From NCBI GenBank assembly GCA_026394195.1, contig JAPKYS010000057.1, positions 1 to 64,000 of the forward strand: 64,000 nt of DNA. Reading direction: 5' to 3'. Source of the DNA: a bacterium. Its GTDB lineage: Bacteria > Electryoneota > B3-LCP. This document shows positions 52,803 to 62,633 of this stretch, piece after piece (the stretch's first letter is position 1; each line of letters opens with the position of its first letter). The translations under genes and the position numbers were made by a program. The notes under the pieces are model-generated. The model was not told where the DNA came from, made no database searches, and saw only the letters and a list, made by a program, of their open reading frames with translations.

Positions 52803-55800
52803 TTAATATTCAGCGCCCAGGGAAAGGTAATAGCGCGGTTTATCCGTGCGATCCCAGTAGGTTCTCCAGGCGACGTCCCAGCGCAAGACAAAGTAACCAA
52901 GATTCAGCCGCGCCCCCAGACCGTAGCTCATCATCAAGTCCTGCAGGCTGGTAGCGTCTCCTTTCTTGACGCTGCCTCTGAAATTGTCCTTGTCCCAGGC
53001 TCCGGCAGTATCCATGAAGAGTGCCCCGCGCACGTTGGCGATGTGAATCGGCAGAGGCCAACCCAGCACCAGATGTTGTATCATGGGATAACGGAATTCC
53101 AGGTTCACCATACCGAACCTGGTACCCTGCGCCGAGTAGTAATCTCCACCGCGGAAAGGAGTAATCCAGTTGGAGAAATAAAGATCTTCGATACTTCCCT
53201 TGATACTGCCATTGAAACGCGGATTGATCCAATTGTCTTCACCGCCGATGAAGAATGGTTCAGGGTTGGGACCCTCCGAGATCCCCGCCGTTCCTCGCAC
53301 GGCAAAGGTTAATCCGTCGGCAACCTTGATGTATTTACGTGCGTCAAAAACCACCGTGCGGTAATCCAGACCCCAGCCCGGAGAGCCGCTGGCTTTGATG
53401 TGGCTTTCCAGGTCAGGGCTAACGTAAACGGCCAACCGAGCCCGCATTCCGTTGATGGGACCGGTCGATCCCCAGAGGATCGTGTCATGAACGTAAGCGA
53501 GGCCCGGCCGAATGACCCGCCGTCTTTCCTGGTATTGATATTCGTCGTACAGCCAGCTATAGGCTTCGCGATTAATCCCCAACAGATTTACTGTAGCCTC
53601 CAGCCGCGTATATCTGGAAAATGGATAATCGGCGTAAAGGTCAATTCCGAAGTGGCGATCGCGAAAATAGGTCTTGGTCTGCTGCGCGGGATCATAGATA
53701 TAGTAGAAAAAGGCATAATGATGCCCGCCGATTCCCCAGTTGATGCGATTGGGCAGGTGCATGTAGAGCAGTTGCGCATTGGTGTTGGAAATATCCGAAT
53801 AGATATTCAGTCCGACGAACAACTGGTGGTTGCCCAGCATGTCGCTGAGCAGCATGATTCCGTTTGCCTGCAGCCCGAAAAAGTTGGAATACCCTGCGGA
53901 AGCAAAGACAACGTCGGGGGAGAAGTGGATCTTGTACTTATTAACCTTGAATTTGCCATCTTCTGCGATGTAGTCGGTGGAATCCAGGAAAACCTTTTTC
54001 TTCTTCTCGTCACCACGATAAAGATCGTCGAAGACGATTCGCCCTCCCGTTGCGTTGGTCGTGGGGGTCTGCAACCCGGTTTTTTCAGGCTCTTCTCGCT
54101 TCACAGGTTCGGGCGGCAAGGGGTGAGAAAAAGGGGAAGGAGTGACGTTGACAGGATAGCGCCGCAGTGTCTCATCGAAGGGGTTGCGCAGATAAAAAAT
54201 ATCATAACCCGCATCGAATAAACTGGAAAACGCCAATTCACCTTTATCTGACCAGGTCGGTTGGAAGCAGCCGGTCAACAGGTTGGTGATGGCGTAATTA
54301 TCGCCATTGTTCAGGTCGTCCAGATAGAGATTGTAGACTCCGTCCTTATCGCTGATGTAAGAGAGAATATTGGCGTTGGGCGACCATTCCGGCGTTCGTT
54401 CATTTTCCGGTGTGGAGGTGACGCGCTGCAGGGCGTGATTCTGCAGGTCGGCGATGAACACGTCAGTCTGGTGGTAGTTGAAAGCCGCCATATCGAAATC
54501 GTCCGGAGGCTGCCCCTGGTAATCACCGCGGTCACTGGTGAAGGCGATCTTCTGTCCGTCGGGGGACCAGGAGGGGTCCTGATCGCTGAAAACGTCATCG
54601 GTAATCTGTGTGAGTTCGCCGGAATTCAGATCAACCGCGTAAATGTCGGAACGTCCCGCCTTCATGCCGACGAATGCGATTTTCTTGCCGTCGGGGGCAT
54701 ATGCCGGGGAAAAGATACCGTCAAGATCGAAACGGTAGGTCTTGACGACCGAAGCCTCCTCAACGTCCACGATGTGAATTGCGTCGGATTTTCCGGCTTT
54801 GGCGGCGAAAGTAAGGTACTTGCCGTCGGGCGACCAGGAAAGTCCGGGGCGCAGCCAGTGCAGTTCTTCAAACTTGGAACTGGTTTCTCCGGAAACCAGC
54901 TTCTTCTTGATTTTGCCTTCCACAACGTCGAGAAGATAGATGTCAAAATAATCGCTGCGATCGGAAATATACGCCAGCAGTTCGCCATTTGGCGACAGCG
55001 CCGGTGAGTTGTTGACGAAATTCTTATCCTTGCGATGATCCGTCAACCGACGGGCAATGTCTTCGGGGTCCTGCAGAGCAGCCACGGTGGGCCAGTAGGA
55101 GTTCTTCAACCAGCGGTGCCAGCGCTTGGAAAGATCTTCTATATTCAACCCTAAAGCCAGCTTGAAGCCGCGCTCCACGTCCCGGGCGGACTTGATGCGA
55201 TGCAGCAGCTCCCCTATTTTTTCTTCGCCATAACGCTGCGAGACGTAGTTGAGTACCGATTGCCCGCCCTTATAATTCAGAAATCCACCCAATTGATCGA
55301 TGGGAGGCAGATAATCATTTACAGTGGCATCCCGCATGAACAGGTCGGAATCGGTGTCCCAGCCGTGCCTTGATTCATATTCCGCCAACCCTTCGACGAA
55401 CCAGGTCGGCATAGGCATGCGGGAAAGCGAGGCGAAGATCGAACTTAGACCACCGCCATAAATCATCTCCATCATGATGGCATGGGAGAGTTCGTGGTGA
55501 GTCACGTGACGCAGTTGTTCGTAAGATCCTTCGTAAGGGATAACCATGCGGTTCTTGAAAAATTCGGTGAACCCGCCCACGCCTTCATCGACGCTTTCAA
55601 AGATCGTGTTGGTGCTCTGGAAGGCGTTGTGCGATTGGTAGGTGATAATGCTGATCCGGTCCTGCAGGGTATAATTGTAGGATTTGGAGATCTGCTTATA
55701 GGCGTTTTCGGCGGTTTCAGTGACGAAGCGGGCGACGTCGTACCCATCCTGGGAGAAATAGACGTCGAAATGCTCGCTCTGGAGGTAACTCCAATTTTGT

Positions 55801-55913
55801 TTGAAGTACTGCACTTTATTCTTACCGAAATCCTGCGCGTAAAGCGCTGAGGGGAGAGCGCACAGAATGCTGATCCAGAGGATCAGGCGGTAAGAGCGGA
55901 GGGAGTAAGCCAT
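52803..55913 (-). CDS. Metallopeptidase, TolB-like propeller and outer-membrane barrel fusion
   Basis: The start chosen is the ATG at 55911-55913 (1036 aa); a GTG 36 nt upstream overlaps ccsA. A signal peptide ends at ALYAQ. Residues about 40-230 are a peptidase MA-type gluzincin with HELSH (H140, E141, H144) and the downstream WFVEGLAEY Glu. Residues about 300-590 are WD40/TolB-like blades (SPDGKYLTFAA, APDGKKIAFVG, SPDGQKIAFTS). Residues about 640-1036 form a BamA-like beta-barrel ending LSLGAEY. It may be a surface protease anchored in the outer membrane. Confidence 0.85.
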   Translation of the reverse strand: MAYSLRSYRLILWISILCALPSALYAQDFGKNKVQYFKQNWSYLQSEHFDVYFSQDGYDVARFVTETAENAYKQISKSYNYTLQDRISIITYQSHNAFQSTNTIFESVDEGVGGFTEFFKNRMVIPYEGSYEQLRHVTHHELSHAIMMEMIYGGGLSSIFASLSRMPMPTWFVEGLAEYESRHGWDTDSDLFMRDATVNDYLPPIDQLGGFLNYKGGQSVLNYVSQRYGEEKIGELLHRIKSARDVERGFKLALGLNIEDLSKRWHRWLKNSYWPTVAALQDPEDIARRLTDHRKDKNFVNNSPALSPNGELLAYISDRSDYFDIYLLDVVEGKIKKKLVSGETSSKFEELHWLRPGLSWSPDGKYLTFAAKAGKSDAIHIVDVEEASVVKTYRFDLDGIFSPAYAPDGKKIAFVGMKAGRSDIYAVDLNSGELTQITDDVFSDQDPSWSPDGQKIAFTSDRGDYQGQPPDDFDMAAFNYHQTDVFIADLQNHALQRVTSTPENERTPEWSPNANILSYISDKDGVYNLYLDDLNNGDNYAITNLLTGCFQPTWSDKGELAFSSLFDAGYDIFYLRNPFDETLRRYPVNVTPSPFSHPLPPEPVKREEPEKTGLQTPTTNATGGRIVFDDLYRGDEKKKKVFLDSTDYIAEDGKFKVNKYKIHFSPDVVFASAGYSNFFGLQANGIMLLSDMLGNHQLFVGLNIYSDISNTNAQLLYMHLPNRINWGIGGHHYAFFYYIYDPAQQTKTYFRDRHFGIDLYADYPFSRYTRLEATVNLLGINREAYSWLYDEYQYQERRRVIRPGLAYVHDTILWGSTGPINGMRARLAVYVSPDLESHIKASGSPGWGLDYRTVVFDARKYIKVADGLTFAVRGTAGISEGPNPEPFFIGGEDNWINPRFNGSIKGSIEDLYFSNWITPFRGGDYYSAQGTRFGMVNLEFRYPMIQHLVLGWPLPIHIANVRGALFMDTAGAWDKDNFRGSVKKGDATSLQDLMMSYGLGARLNLGYFVLRWDVAWRTYWDRTDKPRYYLSLGAEY

Positions 55914-55926
55914 AGAAGGTATTGGT

Positions 55927-57192
55927 TTAGGTGTAAGAATGCGCTCCACCGAAAAAGTAATTCCCGAAGAACGAGAGAATGACCATCAGCAAGCCGAAAA
56001 CCGCCAGGATAGCCGCCTTGGGTCCTTTCCACTGACGTTGGAAGCGCGCGTGTAAAAATCCGGAGTAAAACAGCCAGATGACCAGCGAACCGACCTCCTT
56101 GGGATCCCAGCTCCAGAATGATCCCCAGGCTTTTTCCGCCCAGATGGCTCCGGCGAACAGAGCGCCGACTGTGTATAGAGGATACCCGATGGTGATGGCT
56201 TTGTAGTTGATTTCGTCGAGCAGATCGAGGTTGAAGTCTATCCGGTTCAGGAAATTCCCTTTTGAGCTGTAAAGCAGGGAATAACATATCAGCATCATGG
56301 GCCAGTAAAGAATCAGGATCATCCCGAAGAACTCGAAGATGCGCAGGGGGCTGCGTTCGGACAGGGTGAAGATCCCGCCGGTGTTGAGCAATCCTGCAAT
56401 CAGGGCAGCGATCAGCAGGGCAAAGATCGATATAGCGAAGAAGTTTGATCCGAAATGACTGCTGTCTTTTTTCTTCAGACTCAGATTGTAGAGGATCGGC
56501 ATCCCGATGCCTGCCAGAAGCGTGGCCAAACCCAACCCGATCAGGAAGGAACCCCAGCCGGTGACCGGTATCCCCCCGAATGCAATCTGCAAATCGGATT
56601 TAAGCTCGAACCCGAACAGGCGCAGCAGAAAGTAGAATACCACCGGAAATGCGATAAAGCAGATCGCCCAGAGCTTCAGGGTTTTCCCTGGGATAGTCGA
56701 TTTTGGTTGGCGCTGGTGAATCTTCATCAGGTATATGAATCCGACGGCACAGGCAACCACGAATGCGCCCGAACCCAACGCTGCCAGGGTGACGTGGATG
56801 GTAATCCAGTAGCTCTGCAGCGCCGGAACCAGCGCCATGCTGACGTCCTTGGGGAGCAGCGAAGCTGTTACCATCAACATGAAGACCAATGGCGAGATGA
56901 AACTTCCGACAAGAGGGCGTCGATATTTTTTGATCAGAACCAGAAGTAGAATGACTGCCATCCAGCTCATCAGCGACATATACTCGTACATGTTCGATAG
57001 CGGAACGTGCTCAGAGGTCAGCCAGCGTGTGATGATGGCGGCAGTTTGCGGGATCAGTCCGACAGCCATGAGACGGGCGGCGATGCGCCAGATCTGGTCT
57101 TTTCGGAAGGTTATATAGAGCGAAAAGGCGATAAAACCTGCGAAGTACAGCCAGAAAGCTACGTAAAAAAGCTTCACGTCAAGTGTCGACAC
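55927..57192 (-). CDS. ccsA: Cytochrome c biogenesis protein CcsA/ResC
   Basis: The 421-aa protein is polytopic and carries the heme-binding WWD-type motif WGSFWSWDPKEVGSLVIWL, with flanking histidines. It moves heme for c-type cytochrome maturation. Its partner CcsB is not in the window. It lies upstream of the metallopeptidase gene on the same strand. Confidence 0.9.
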   Translation of the reverse strand: MSTLDVKLFYVAFWLYFAGFIAFSLYITFRKDQIWRIAARLMAVGLIPQTAAIITRWLTSEHVPLSNMYEYMSLMSWMAVILLLVLIKKYRRPLVGSFISPLVFMLMVTASLLPKDVSMALVPALQSYWITIHVTLAALGSGAFVVACAVGFIYLMKIHQRQPKSTIPGKTLKLWAICFIAFPVVFYFLLRLFGFELKSDLQIAFGGIPVTGWGSFLIGLGLATLLAGIGMPILYNLSLKKKDSSHFGSNFFAISIFALLIAALIAGLLNTGGIFTLSERSPLRIFEFFGMILILYWPMMLICYSLLYSSKGNFLNRIDFNLDLLDEINYKAITIGYPLYTVGALFAGAIWAEKAWGSFWSWDPKEVGSLVIWLFYSGFLHARFQRQWKGPKAAILAVFGLLMVILSFFGNYFFGGAHSYT

Positions 57193-57213
57193 GTCACCTC
57201 CGGGTGCGTTAGC

Positions 57214-57402
57214 TTATTTGAATTCTTCGGGTAGATTGAGTTTTATATTTAGTTCGTATTGGCGAGGAGATTTAACGGGCAGATCCAGTGTGCGTAAAAT
57301 GCCCAGATTAACCTGCTTGACTACACTGCGCACATAGGGATTTAGCTTTACGGTTTTGCCGTCGACTTTAAGTTCGATCAGGTCCTCGTTTTGTTCTTTC
57401 AT
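57214..57402 (-). CDS. Small conserved-looking protein
   Basis: The 62-aa protein is hydrophilic, with ELKVDGKTVKLNPYVRSVVKQVNLGILRTLD, which resembles ubiquitin-like or KH-less small folds. The start has only a weak AGGG upstream. It lies between pilin-like and ccsA genes. No family recognised. Confidence 0.5.
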   Translation of the reverse strand: MKEQNEDLIELKVDGKTVKLNPYVRSVVKQVNLGILRTLDLPVKSPRQYELNIKLNLPEEFK

Positions 57403-57425
57403 TGCCCTAATAATTTATATCAGTT

Positions 57426-57839
57426 TCATCTGCTTATGATTGCCGCTACCATGCTGTCAGGATAGACGTCCAAGGTCATGGTTACGTTTTGACCATCCTT
57501 ATCACCATCCGTGACGCCTACACCCTGCAATGTCACTCTGGTATCGTTCCCTGCGGTGAGAATGGAAAAAGCTCCATCGTCGTTGATCGGTCGATTGGTC
57601 AAGATCGTCATCCCCTGCGCGGTGGCAGTCAACCCGCTGAAACTATTCCCGCCGCCGCTGAGCCACGCAGGAGTTCGGTAGTACTTCTGCGCCCGCATAC
57701 CCAGGTCACAGAGGTTAACCGACACACGGTCCAAATTGGCAGAAGCCAAATTTTCATTGAAGGCGCTTACGGCAGCCATGATGGCCACACCGACAAGAAT
57801 CAAGACTAAGACCATCAGTAAAATCTGAGTCTGTCCCAA
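57426..57839 (-). CDS. Pilin-like membrane protein with GGGNSF motif
   Basis: The 137-aa protein has an N-terminal hydrophobic helix (ILLMVLVLILVGVAIMAAVSAF) after MGQTQ. A segment with AQKYYRTPAWLSGGGNSFSG follows, then a beta-rich end. This resembles small pilin-like proteins seen in KSB1/Marinimicrobia genomes. It lacks the classical prepilin peptidase site. Cell-surface or filament role is inferred. Confidence 0.6.
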   Translation of the reverse strand: MGQTQILLMVLVLILVGVAIMAAVSAFNENLASANLDRVSVNLCDLGMRAQKYYRTPAWLSGGGNSFSGLTATAQGMTILTNRPINDDGAFSILTAGNDTRVTLQGVGVTDGDKDGQNVTMTLDVYPDSMVAAIISR

Positions 57840-57884
57840 AACCGGTCCTCTTTAATTTCAACCTGTGTAAGCAGAGCTTGTTCC

Positions 57885-58349
57885 TTATTCGCCCAGCACT
57901 TTTATGATCACGCGTTTACTACGGCGGCCATCAAATTCAGCATAGTAGATCTGCTGCCAGGGTCCAAGATCGAGTTTCCCTGCAGTGACCGGAATAATCA
58001 CTTGATGACCGACCAGAAGATTTTTCAAATGGGCGTCGCCATTGGTTTCACCGCTGCGATGATGGCGATAATTTGCGAATGGCGCCAGCTTTTCAAGCCA
58101 ATCGTCAATATCCTGCAACAACCCATCATCTGCGTCATTGACCCAGACTCCCGCCGTGATATGCATGGCAGAAACCAGCACCATCCCCTCCTGGATGCTG
58201 CTCTGGCGGAGCGCTTCTTCCACCCGGGTGGTCACGTTGATATAGTCGCGCTTATTTCGGGTGTTGAAGGTCAGATATTCGGTATGGCTCCTCACGGCTC
58301 TTTTTCTATCGGAAGAAGTGTTAATAAAGTTAAGGGACTTATCCGGCAT
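57885..58349 (-). CDS. YjbQ family protein (UPF0047)
   Basis: The 154-aa protein has the UPF0047 core: [53 protein letters not shown]. Some members make thiamine phosphate from secondary substrates. The function here is not known. Length is typical. Confidence 0.88.
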   Translation of the reverse strand: MPDKSLNFINTSSDRKRAVRSHTEYLTFNTRNKRDYINVTTRVEEALRQSSIQEGMVLVSAMHITAGVWVNDADDGLLQDIDDWLEKLAPFANYRHHRSGETNGDAHLKNLLVGHQVIIPVTAGKLDLGPWQQIYYAEFDGRRSKRVIIKVLGE

Positions 58350-58407
58350 ATAATACGTATAAACTTCTGAAAATGCAATGAATTTTGATTAGAATAAAAC
58401 CTAAAGT

Positions 58408-58440
58408 GAAGAAAAAACCTCGCGCCGACAGGCCGAGGTC
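58408..58440 (-). terminator. Terminator after nucleosidase gene
   Basis: On the minus strand CCTCG pairs with CGAGG around an inner CC/GG pair, followed by TTTTTTC. Placed about 45 nt after the 58483-59136 gene. Confidence 0.75.
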
Positions 58441-58482
58441 CCCCAAAGAAGTCACATTGAACGGGTTGTTAACTATAATATA

Positions 58483-59136
58483 TCAAGCTGCTCTCTGAAG
58501 GTATTCCAGGAAACCATACATCAACTTACCCAATCTTCGGTCGATCAGCGGCACATTTTTCCAGAACTCCAGGCGGGTCATGGCATTGGAGCGATCCGAG
58601 ATCATTTTTAAGGAGGTGAAGGGAATTTTCTGGTCCTGTGCCACCGAAGCCAGAGCGTAAGCCTCCATATCGACGGCGCCTACCGCATAAGCCTCAGCCA
58701 ACTTCAGACGATGGGCGCGTTTGATCACCGGTTCCAGCGAGGTGACCAGACGTCCGCAGCTATAACGTTTCGCTTCGCCGAGTAAAAAGGCGCTGATGGC
58801 GTCGTTCATCTGCGCGTTGGTTTTAAGAATGCGTCCGGTAGTGCCATCGACAATTTCTTGCGCCAGAAAGACGTCACCGACCTTCAACCCATCATCGATC
58901 ATCCCTGCCGATCCGAAGTTGATGATGCAATCGATCGGCTGCGAGCGCAGCAGCAAATTGAGCGCGCCCGCCGCATTTTCTGATCCAATGCCGGTTTCGA
59001 GCAGGATCACTCGGTTGCCGAGGTGTTGCCAGACGTAATGTTGCCAAATCCCCAGAGGCTTCTTGGATACGCGCCCCATATACCAGCGGAACGTGCTAAA
59101 TTCCATGGCCAGAGCTGCCAAAATAGCGATATTCAT
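58483..59136 (-). CDS. MTA/SAH nucleosidase-like (PNP_UDP_1) protein
   Basis: The 217-aa protein has NIAILAALAMEFSTF at the start, NFGSAGMIDDGLKVGDVFLA, and VDMEAYALASVA near the end, the substrate-binding motif of the nucleoside phosphorylase superfamily. It probably hydrolyses methylthioadenosine or S-adenosylhomocysteine, or a futalosine. Exact substrate is uncertain. Confidence 0.8.
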   Translation of the reverse strand: MNIAILAALAMEFSTFRWYMGRVSKKPLGIWQHYVWQHLGNRVILLETGIGSENAAGALNLLLRSQPIDCIINFGSAGMIDDGLKVGDVFLAQEIVDGTTGRILKTNAQMNDAISAFLLGEAKRYSCGRLVTSLEPVIKRAHRLKLAEAYAVGAVDMEAYALASVAQDQKIPFTSLKMISDRSNAMTRLEFWKNVPLIDRRLGKLMYGFLEYLQRAA

Positions 59137-59185
59137 GCGATCTCCACCCGAGTTAAGCTGAACGACTTGACCGAGAACTTAACCT

Positions 59186-60136
59186 TCACACCTCTTCTAA
59201 CCGATAATCTGCATTACCCAAGCCTGAGTTGGCCGTGATCTCGAAGTATTCCTCAGGTTCGATCTTCTTATAGATCGGTTGAACCTTGTCCTGTCCGGCA
59301 ACCATTCCGGTCGATCCCTCCAATTTTGAACCCGGATATCCCACAGAGGCAACAATTAGATCATAGCTGGCCCGATCCAAGGCAACCGGATCCGTTCCTG
59401 CGAGAATTCCCAGATCCGGTACGACCGGAGTCTCGGTTTTATCCCAGCAATCACAATCCGGTGTGATGTCCAGCAGTAAATTTATTCCGAAGAATTTTTT
59501 ATTAAGACCCTGTAAAATGGCGCGAGCTCCGTCCATGGTGGCTTCCCATAAGCCGGTAGGCTTAGGATTGGCGCCATAGGATTCATGCATTTTCAGCTTG
59601 GTGGGGATGTCCACGCAGCCCATGCCGATATTCTTCAACGCCGCGCCGAGAGGATACTGAAGGTGCAGAGTCACGTGCGCCAGTGAAACGATGACGTCGG
59701 CATCGCAGATTTCCGGAGCAACTCCAACGGTCTGCAGGCGCAGGGCATTCGGCACGTTGACCGAAACCGACCGGTCGCCCATACCGCCGGCGATGATCAG
59801 CGGACACCCCAGAACTTCTGCAGTAAATCCGTGGCGGCGAGCTATTTGGTAGTATTCCCAGGCGGTATGGCGAGGGGATTTATAGAGGACGGCGGTGTCG
59901 GTGACAAAGGGGCGAGCACCCAGGTCTTTGAGCGCTTCGACCAGCATCACCGGAAAGATGGGGCGGATATAGCGCACGTTGCCCGGTTCGCCGAAGTGCA
60001 TCTTGACGGCGACCAGATCGCCGCGACTGACGATCCGTTCCAGAGCAGCGCTCGAGAGTAATTTCTTGAATTTCTGACCAAGCCCACCCGAACGGTCCGG
60101 GCGCGGCAGGGCGCGAAACAGCAATGATTGGGACAT
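59186..60136 (-). CDS. DUF362 domain protein
   Basis: The 316-aa protein has the DUF362 pattern: VAVKMHFGEPGNVRYIRP, VTDTAVLYKSPRHTA, and GGMGDRSV. It lacks an obvious ferredoxin-type CxxCxxC cluster; DITPDCDCWDK is the only Cys-rich segment. Members are linked to iron-sulfur or flavin chemistry. Function unknown. Confidence 0.85.
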   Translation of the reverse strand: MSQSLLFRALPRPDRSGGLGQKFKKLLSSAALERIVSRGDLVAVKMHFGEPGNVRYIRPIFPVMLVEALKDLGARPFVTDTAVLYKSPRHTAWEYYQIARRHGFTAEVLGCPLIIAGGMGDRSVSVNVPNALRLQTVGVAPEICDADVIVSLAHVTLHLQYPLGAALKNIGMGCVDIPTKLKMHESYGANPKPTGLWEATMDGARAILQGLNKKFFGINLLLDITPDCDCWDKTETPVVPDLGILAGTDPVALDRASYDLIVASVGYPGSKLEGSTGMVAGQDKVQPIYKKIEPEEYFEITANSGLGNADYRLEEV

Positions 60137-60151
60137 TCTGTGGTAAAATAA

Positions 60152-60373
60152 TCAGTGATTGTCGACGTTTGGCAAAATGCGAAAAACAGGCTTTACCGAT
60201 TTGCCTTGGTAACGGGGGCAGCGCTTAAAGGAGGCGTGGCAGTAGGCCGCGAGCCAGCGGCCGTCTTCGATAAGAATCTTTCGCCGGCGGAGGCAGTGGC
60301 ATTCGGTTGATAGATAAGGACAGGTCGGCGGGAATTGATGTTGGATACGACCATGATCTATAGTGAAGGGCAC
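60152..60373 (-). CDS. Small cysteine-rich protein
   Basis: A GTG start at 60371-60373 has GGAGG 5 nt upstream. The 73-aa product has Cys clusters in CPYLSTECHC and AAYCHASFKRCP, spaced as for zinc or Fe-S binding. It lies 15 nt upstream of the DUF362 gene, so cotranscription is likely. No family recognised. Confidence 0.65.
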   Translation of the reverse strand: MPFTIDHGRIQHQFPPTCPYLSTECHCLRRRKILIEDGRWLAAYCHASFKRCPRYQGKSVKPVFRILPNVDNH

Positions 60374-60509
60374 CGCAGCCTCCGGAAATGCGGGTCAAAA
60401 TTAACCAAAATTTAACCTAAATGCAAGAGGTTTTTTATGTGATGCTCGTCACATAAAAATTGTGAAATGGAGGGGAAGAAATTTTTAGGTAATTTATATC
60501 AACAGGTGG

Positions 60510-61406
60510 TTAAGTTCGATTGTCCTGCAGGGGGTGGTAGTGCACGTAAACCCTTCTTAGCAGGGAGATCTCGTTAGTTAATTTGTTTTCGACGTCCGAG
60601 GCGATCTGGTCGCCGCGAGCCACACTCAGAGCGCCGTCAACTCCGATGGTGATATGTAAAATCAGATAGGGGCCGAAACGGTGGGCTTGCATCTCTTCAA
60701 CAGCCAACAGTCCCGGGAGGTTCTGCAAGGCAGTACGGACCTGCTGTTCCAGTGCATCGCTGGGCACGGCATCCATCAGGTCTGCTGATGATTCACGCAG
60801 GATTTGGATGCCGGTAATCAGAATGATCACGGCAACAATCGCCCCGACCAAAGGGTCTCCCCAAGTATAACCAATGCGGTTCAAGATAATTCCCGCAGTG
60901 GCGCCGCATGCCGAAAAAATATCATTGCGGTGATCGCGCGCCAGAGCAAGAATGGCAGCATTACCACTCTGTGATGCCGTCCTCTGGGTGTAGAACGTCA
61001 GACCCAGCTTGGTGAAAATAGTCAAAACTGCAACCCATAATGCTGCCTCGGCAACCTGGGAGGCACTGGAGGTACCGGAGGCAATTTCATAAACACTGTT
61101 GATTGCGTCCCAAAATATAGCAATCGCTGTGGTGATGATGAAGGCGCCAACCGTGAGCGCAGCAATACTCTCAAGCTGGCTGTGACCGTAAGGATGTTCG
61201 CGATCAGGCGGTTTGCCGGCGAAGAAGATGAAGACTTTTACGACGATGTAATACGCTACGTCCGACGTCGAATTTATCCCGTCCGCCAGTAAAGCAGCGC
61301 TATGACCAAAAATTCCAAATGCCGTTTTCAATATGGCAAGGATAAAATTGGCAACCAGGCCGATATTGATGGCAGAATGAATCGCGCGATCATGGGATGG
61401 CATCAT
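60510..61406 (-). CDS. Cation diffusion facilitator transporter
   Basis: The 298-aa protein has six predicted helices. It carries the CDF motifs ALLADGINSTSDVAYYIV, DREHPYGHSQLESIAALTVG and LALARDHRNDIFSA with metal-binding Asp/His. A cytoplasmic C-terminal domain follows. It exports Zn2+, Fe2+ or similar ions. Confidence 0.92.
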   Translation of the reverse strand: MMPSHDRAIHSAINIGLVANFILAILKTAFGIFGHSAALLADGINSTSDVAYYIVVKVFIFFAGKPPDREHPYGHSQLESIAALTVGAFIITTAIAIFWDAINSVYEIASGTSSASQVAEAALWVAVLTIFTKLGLTFYTQRTASQSGNAAILALARDHRNDIFSACGATAGIILNRIGYTWGDPLVGAIVAVIILITGIQILRESSADLMDAVPSDALEQQVRTALQNLPGLLAVEEMQAHRFGPYLILHITIGVDGALSVARGDQIASDVENKLTNEISLLRRVYVHYHPLQDNRT

Positions 61407-61570
61407 AGCGTGTTCAATTGTTCATAGCAGGGTAGAAACGTCTTTATGAGTGAGATATGACTCGGTGTGAGGTTCAATCCTCCCTCTGAAATGCGCTAAC
61501 GAACAATTCTGTCCCCTAACAAATTTGGGGGCGTGGTGAGGGGGGATCGCCTATTTAAAACGCCATGATT

Positions 61571-61900
61571 CTATGTCGCTTTGACGATCACCGCGGTGCC
61601 GTAGCAGAGCACTTCAGTAACGCCCGACATCAGTTCGGTGGCGTCGTAACGGACGCCGATGACGGCGTTGGCGCCGCGTTCGACGGCATGAGCGATCATC
61701 AGATCGAAGGCTTCTTCGCGGGTCTTCTCGCAGAGTTCGCTGAACAGGGTGATATTACCGCCAACCAGTGTCTGCAGCGATCCTCCGATGGTGCCGAACA
61801 GCGAACGGGATCTTACCGTAATTCCTCGGACGATTCCGAGGGTTTTGGTGACTTTATAGCCTTCCAATTCGAAGGCGGTGGTGGTCATGGATAGGTCCAT
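61571..61900 (-). CDS. YbjQ family protein (UPF0145)
   Basis: The 109-aa protein has the UPF0145 core [33 protein letters not shown] and [15 protein letters not shown]. The family forms pentameric barrels and may bind metal. It is a single-domain cytosolic protein of unknown role. Confidence 0.92.
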   Translation of the reverse strand: MDLSMTTTAFELEGYKVTKTLGIVRGITVRSRSLFGTIGGSLQTLVGGNITLFSELCEKTREEAFDLMIAHAVERGANAVIGVRYDATELMSGVTEVLCYGTAVIVKAT

Positions 61901-61953
61901 CGAGATACCTCTTCGGTGAAAGTGGGAATTATGCTTCTGAAAATCCAGCAGAA

Positions 61954-62610
61954 TTAGCTGTTAAGCTGATGTAATATTTCCTCACAGCTCGTCACCTTGG
62001 CGAATCCGAAGGCGATATTGAGCAGACTCGCCAGGTGCATCTCTTCGTTGATGCTGCCGGATCCATCGGCAGGGAAGAATACACGATAATCGCGAAAGTA
62101 GGCATCCCGGGCGGTGGATTCGCAGCACAGATTGGTCAGGACGCCGGTGATCACCAGGTCCGATATTTTGAGACATCGCAGCACGGTTTCGAGATCGGTA
62201 TTATAAAAAGCGGAGTAGCGATGCTTGAAAATGACTTTTTCCTGTGGCAGTGGTGCTAATTCAGGATGAATCTCGCTTTCGGGGCTGCCTTCTGTGCACA
62301 TCCCTTCCCACCACCATTCCATGATGCCGGCATCCAGTTTGGCGGGGTGATGGACGTGGCGGGTGAAGATCACCGGACGGTTCAACCGGCGGAAAGTCGT
62401 CAGGAGTTCCTTGACGTTCGGCAGAATGGCAAGACCTCCGCAGGCGAAGGTGGGCGATTGCGGGTCGAGGAAAAATGGTTGCATGTCTATCACCAACAGC
62501 GCAGACTGCGAGGGATTCAGGACCATCGCCTGCTGATTGAACTGCTCAATTTTTTCCAGCCAGATCTGCGTCAGAGTCGGCAAAGTTTCCGGAGTTACGT
62601 AAGGTTGCAT
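61954..62610 (-). CDS. Isochorismatase-like hydrolase
   Basis: The start chosen is the ATG at 62608-62610 (218 aa), which places [16 protein letters not shown] at the typical N-terminal position; longer starts overlap the PhzF gene. Catalytic Asp is in VIDMQPFF, Lys in [15 protein letters not shown], and Cys in [20 protein letters not shown]. It hydrolyses a small amide or enol ether. The substrate is unknown. Confidence 0.9.
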   Translation of the reverse strand: MQPYVTPETLPTLTQIWLEKIEQFNQQAMVLNPSQSALLVIDMQPFFLDPQSPTFACGGLAILPNVKELLTTFRRLNRPVIFTRHVHHPAKLDAGIMEWWWEGMCTEGSPESEIHPELAPLPQEKVIFKHRYSAFYNTDLETVLRCLKISDLVITGVLTNLCCESTARDAYFRDYRVFFPADGSGSINEEMHLASLLNIAFGFAKVTSCEEILHQLNS

Positions 62611-62633
62611 GGAAATTTTGTGATTGGTGATGA

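Noticed and set aside
61455..61500. tRNA-like GGTTCAATCC word
   Set aside because: No acceptor stem, anticodon arm or CCA could be built around it.
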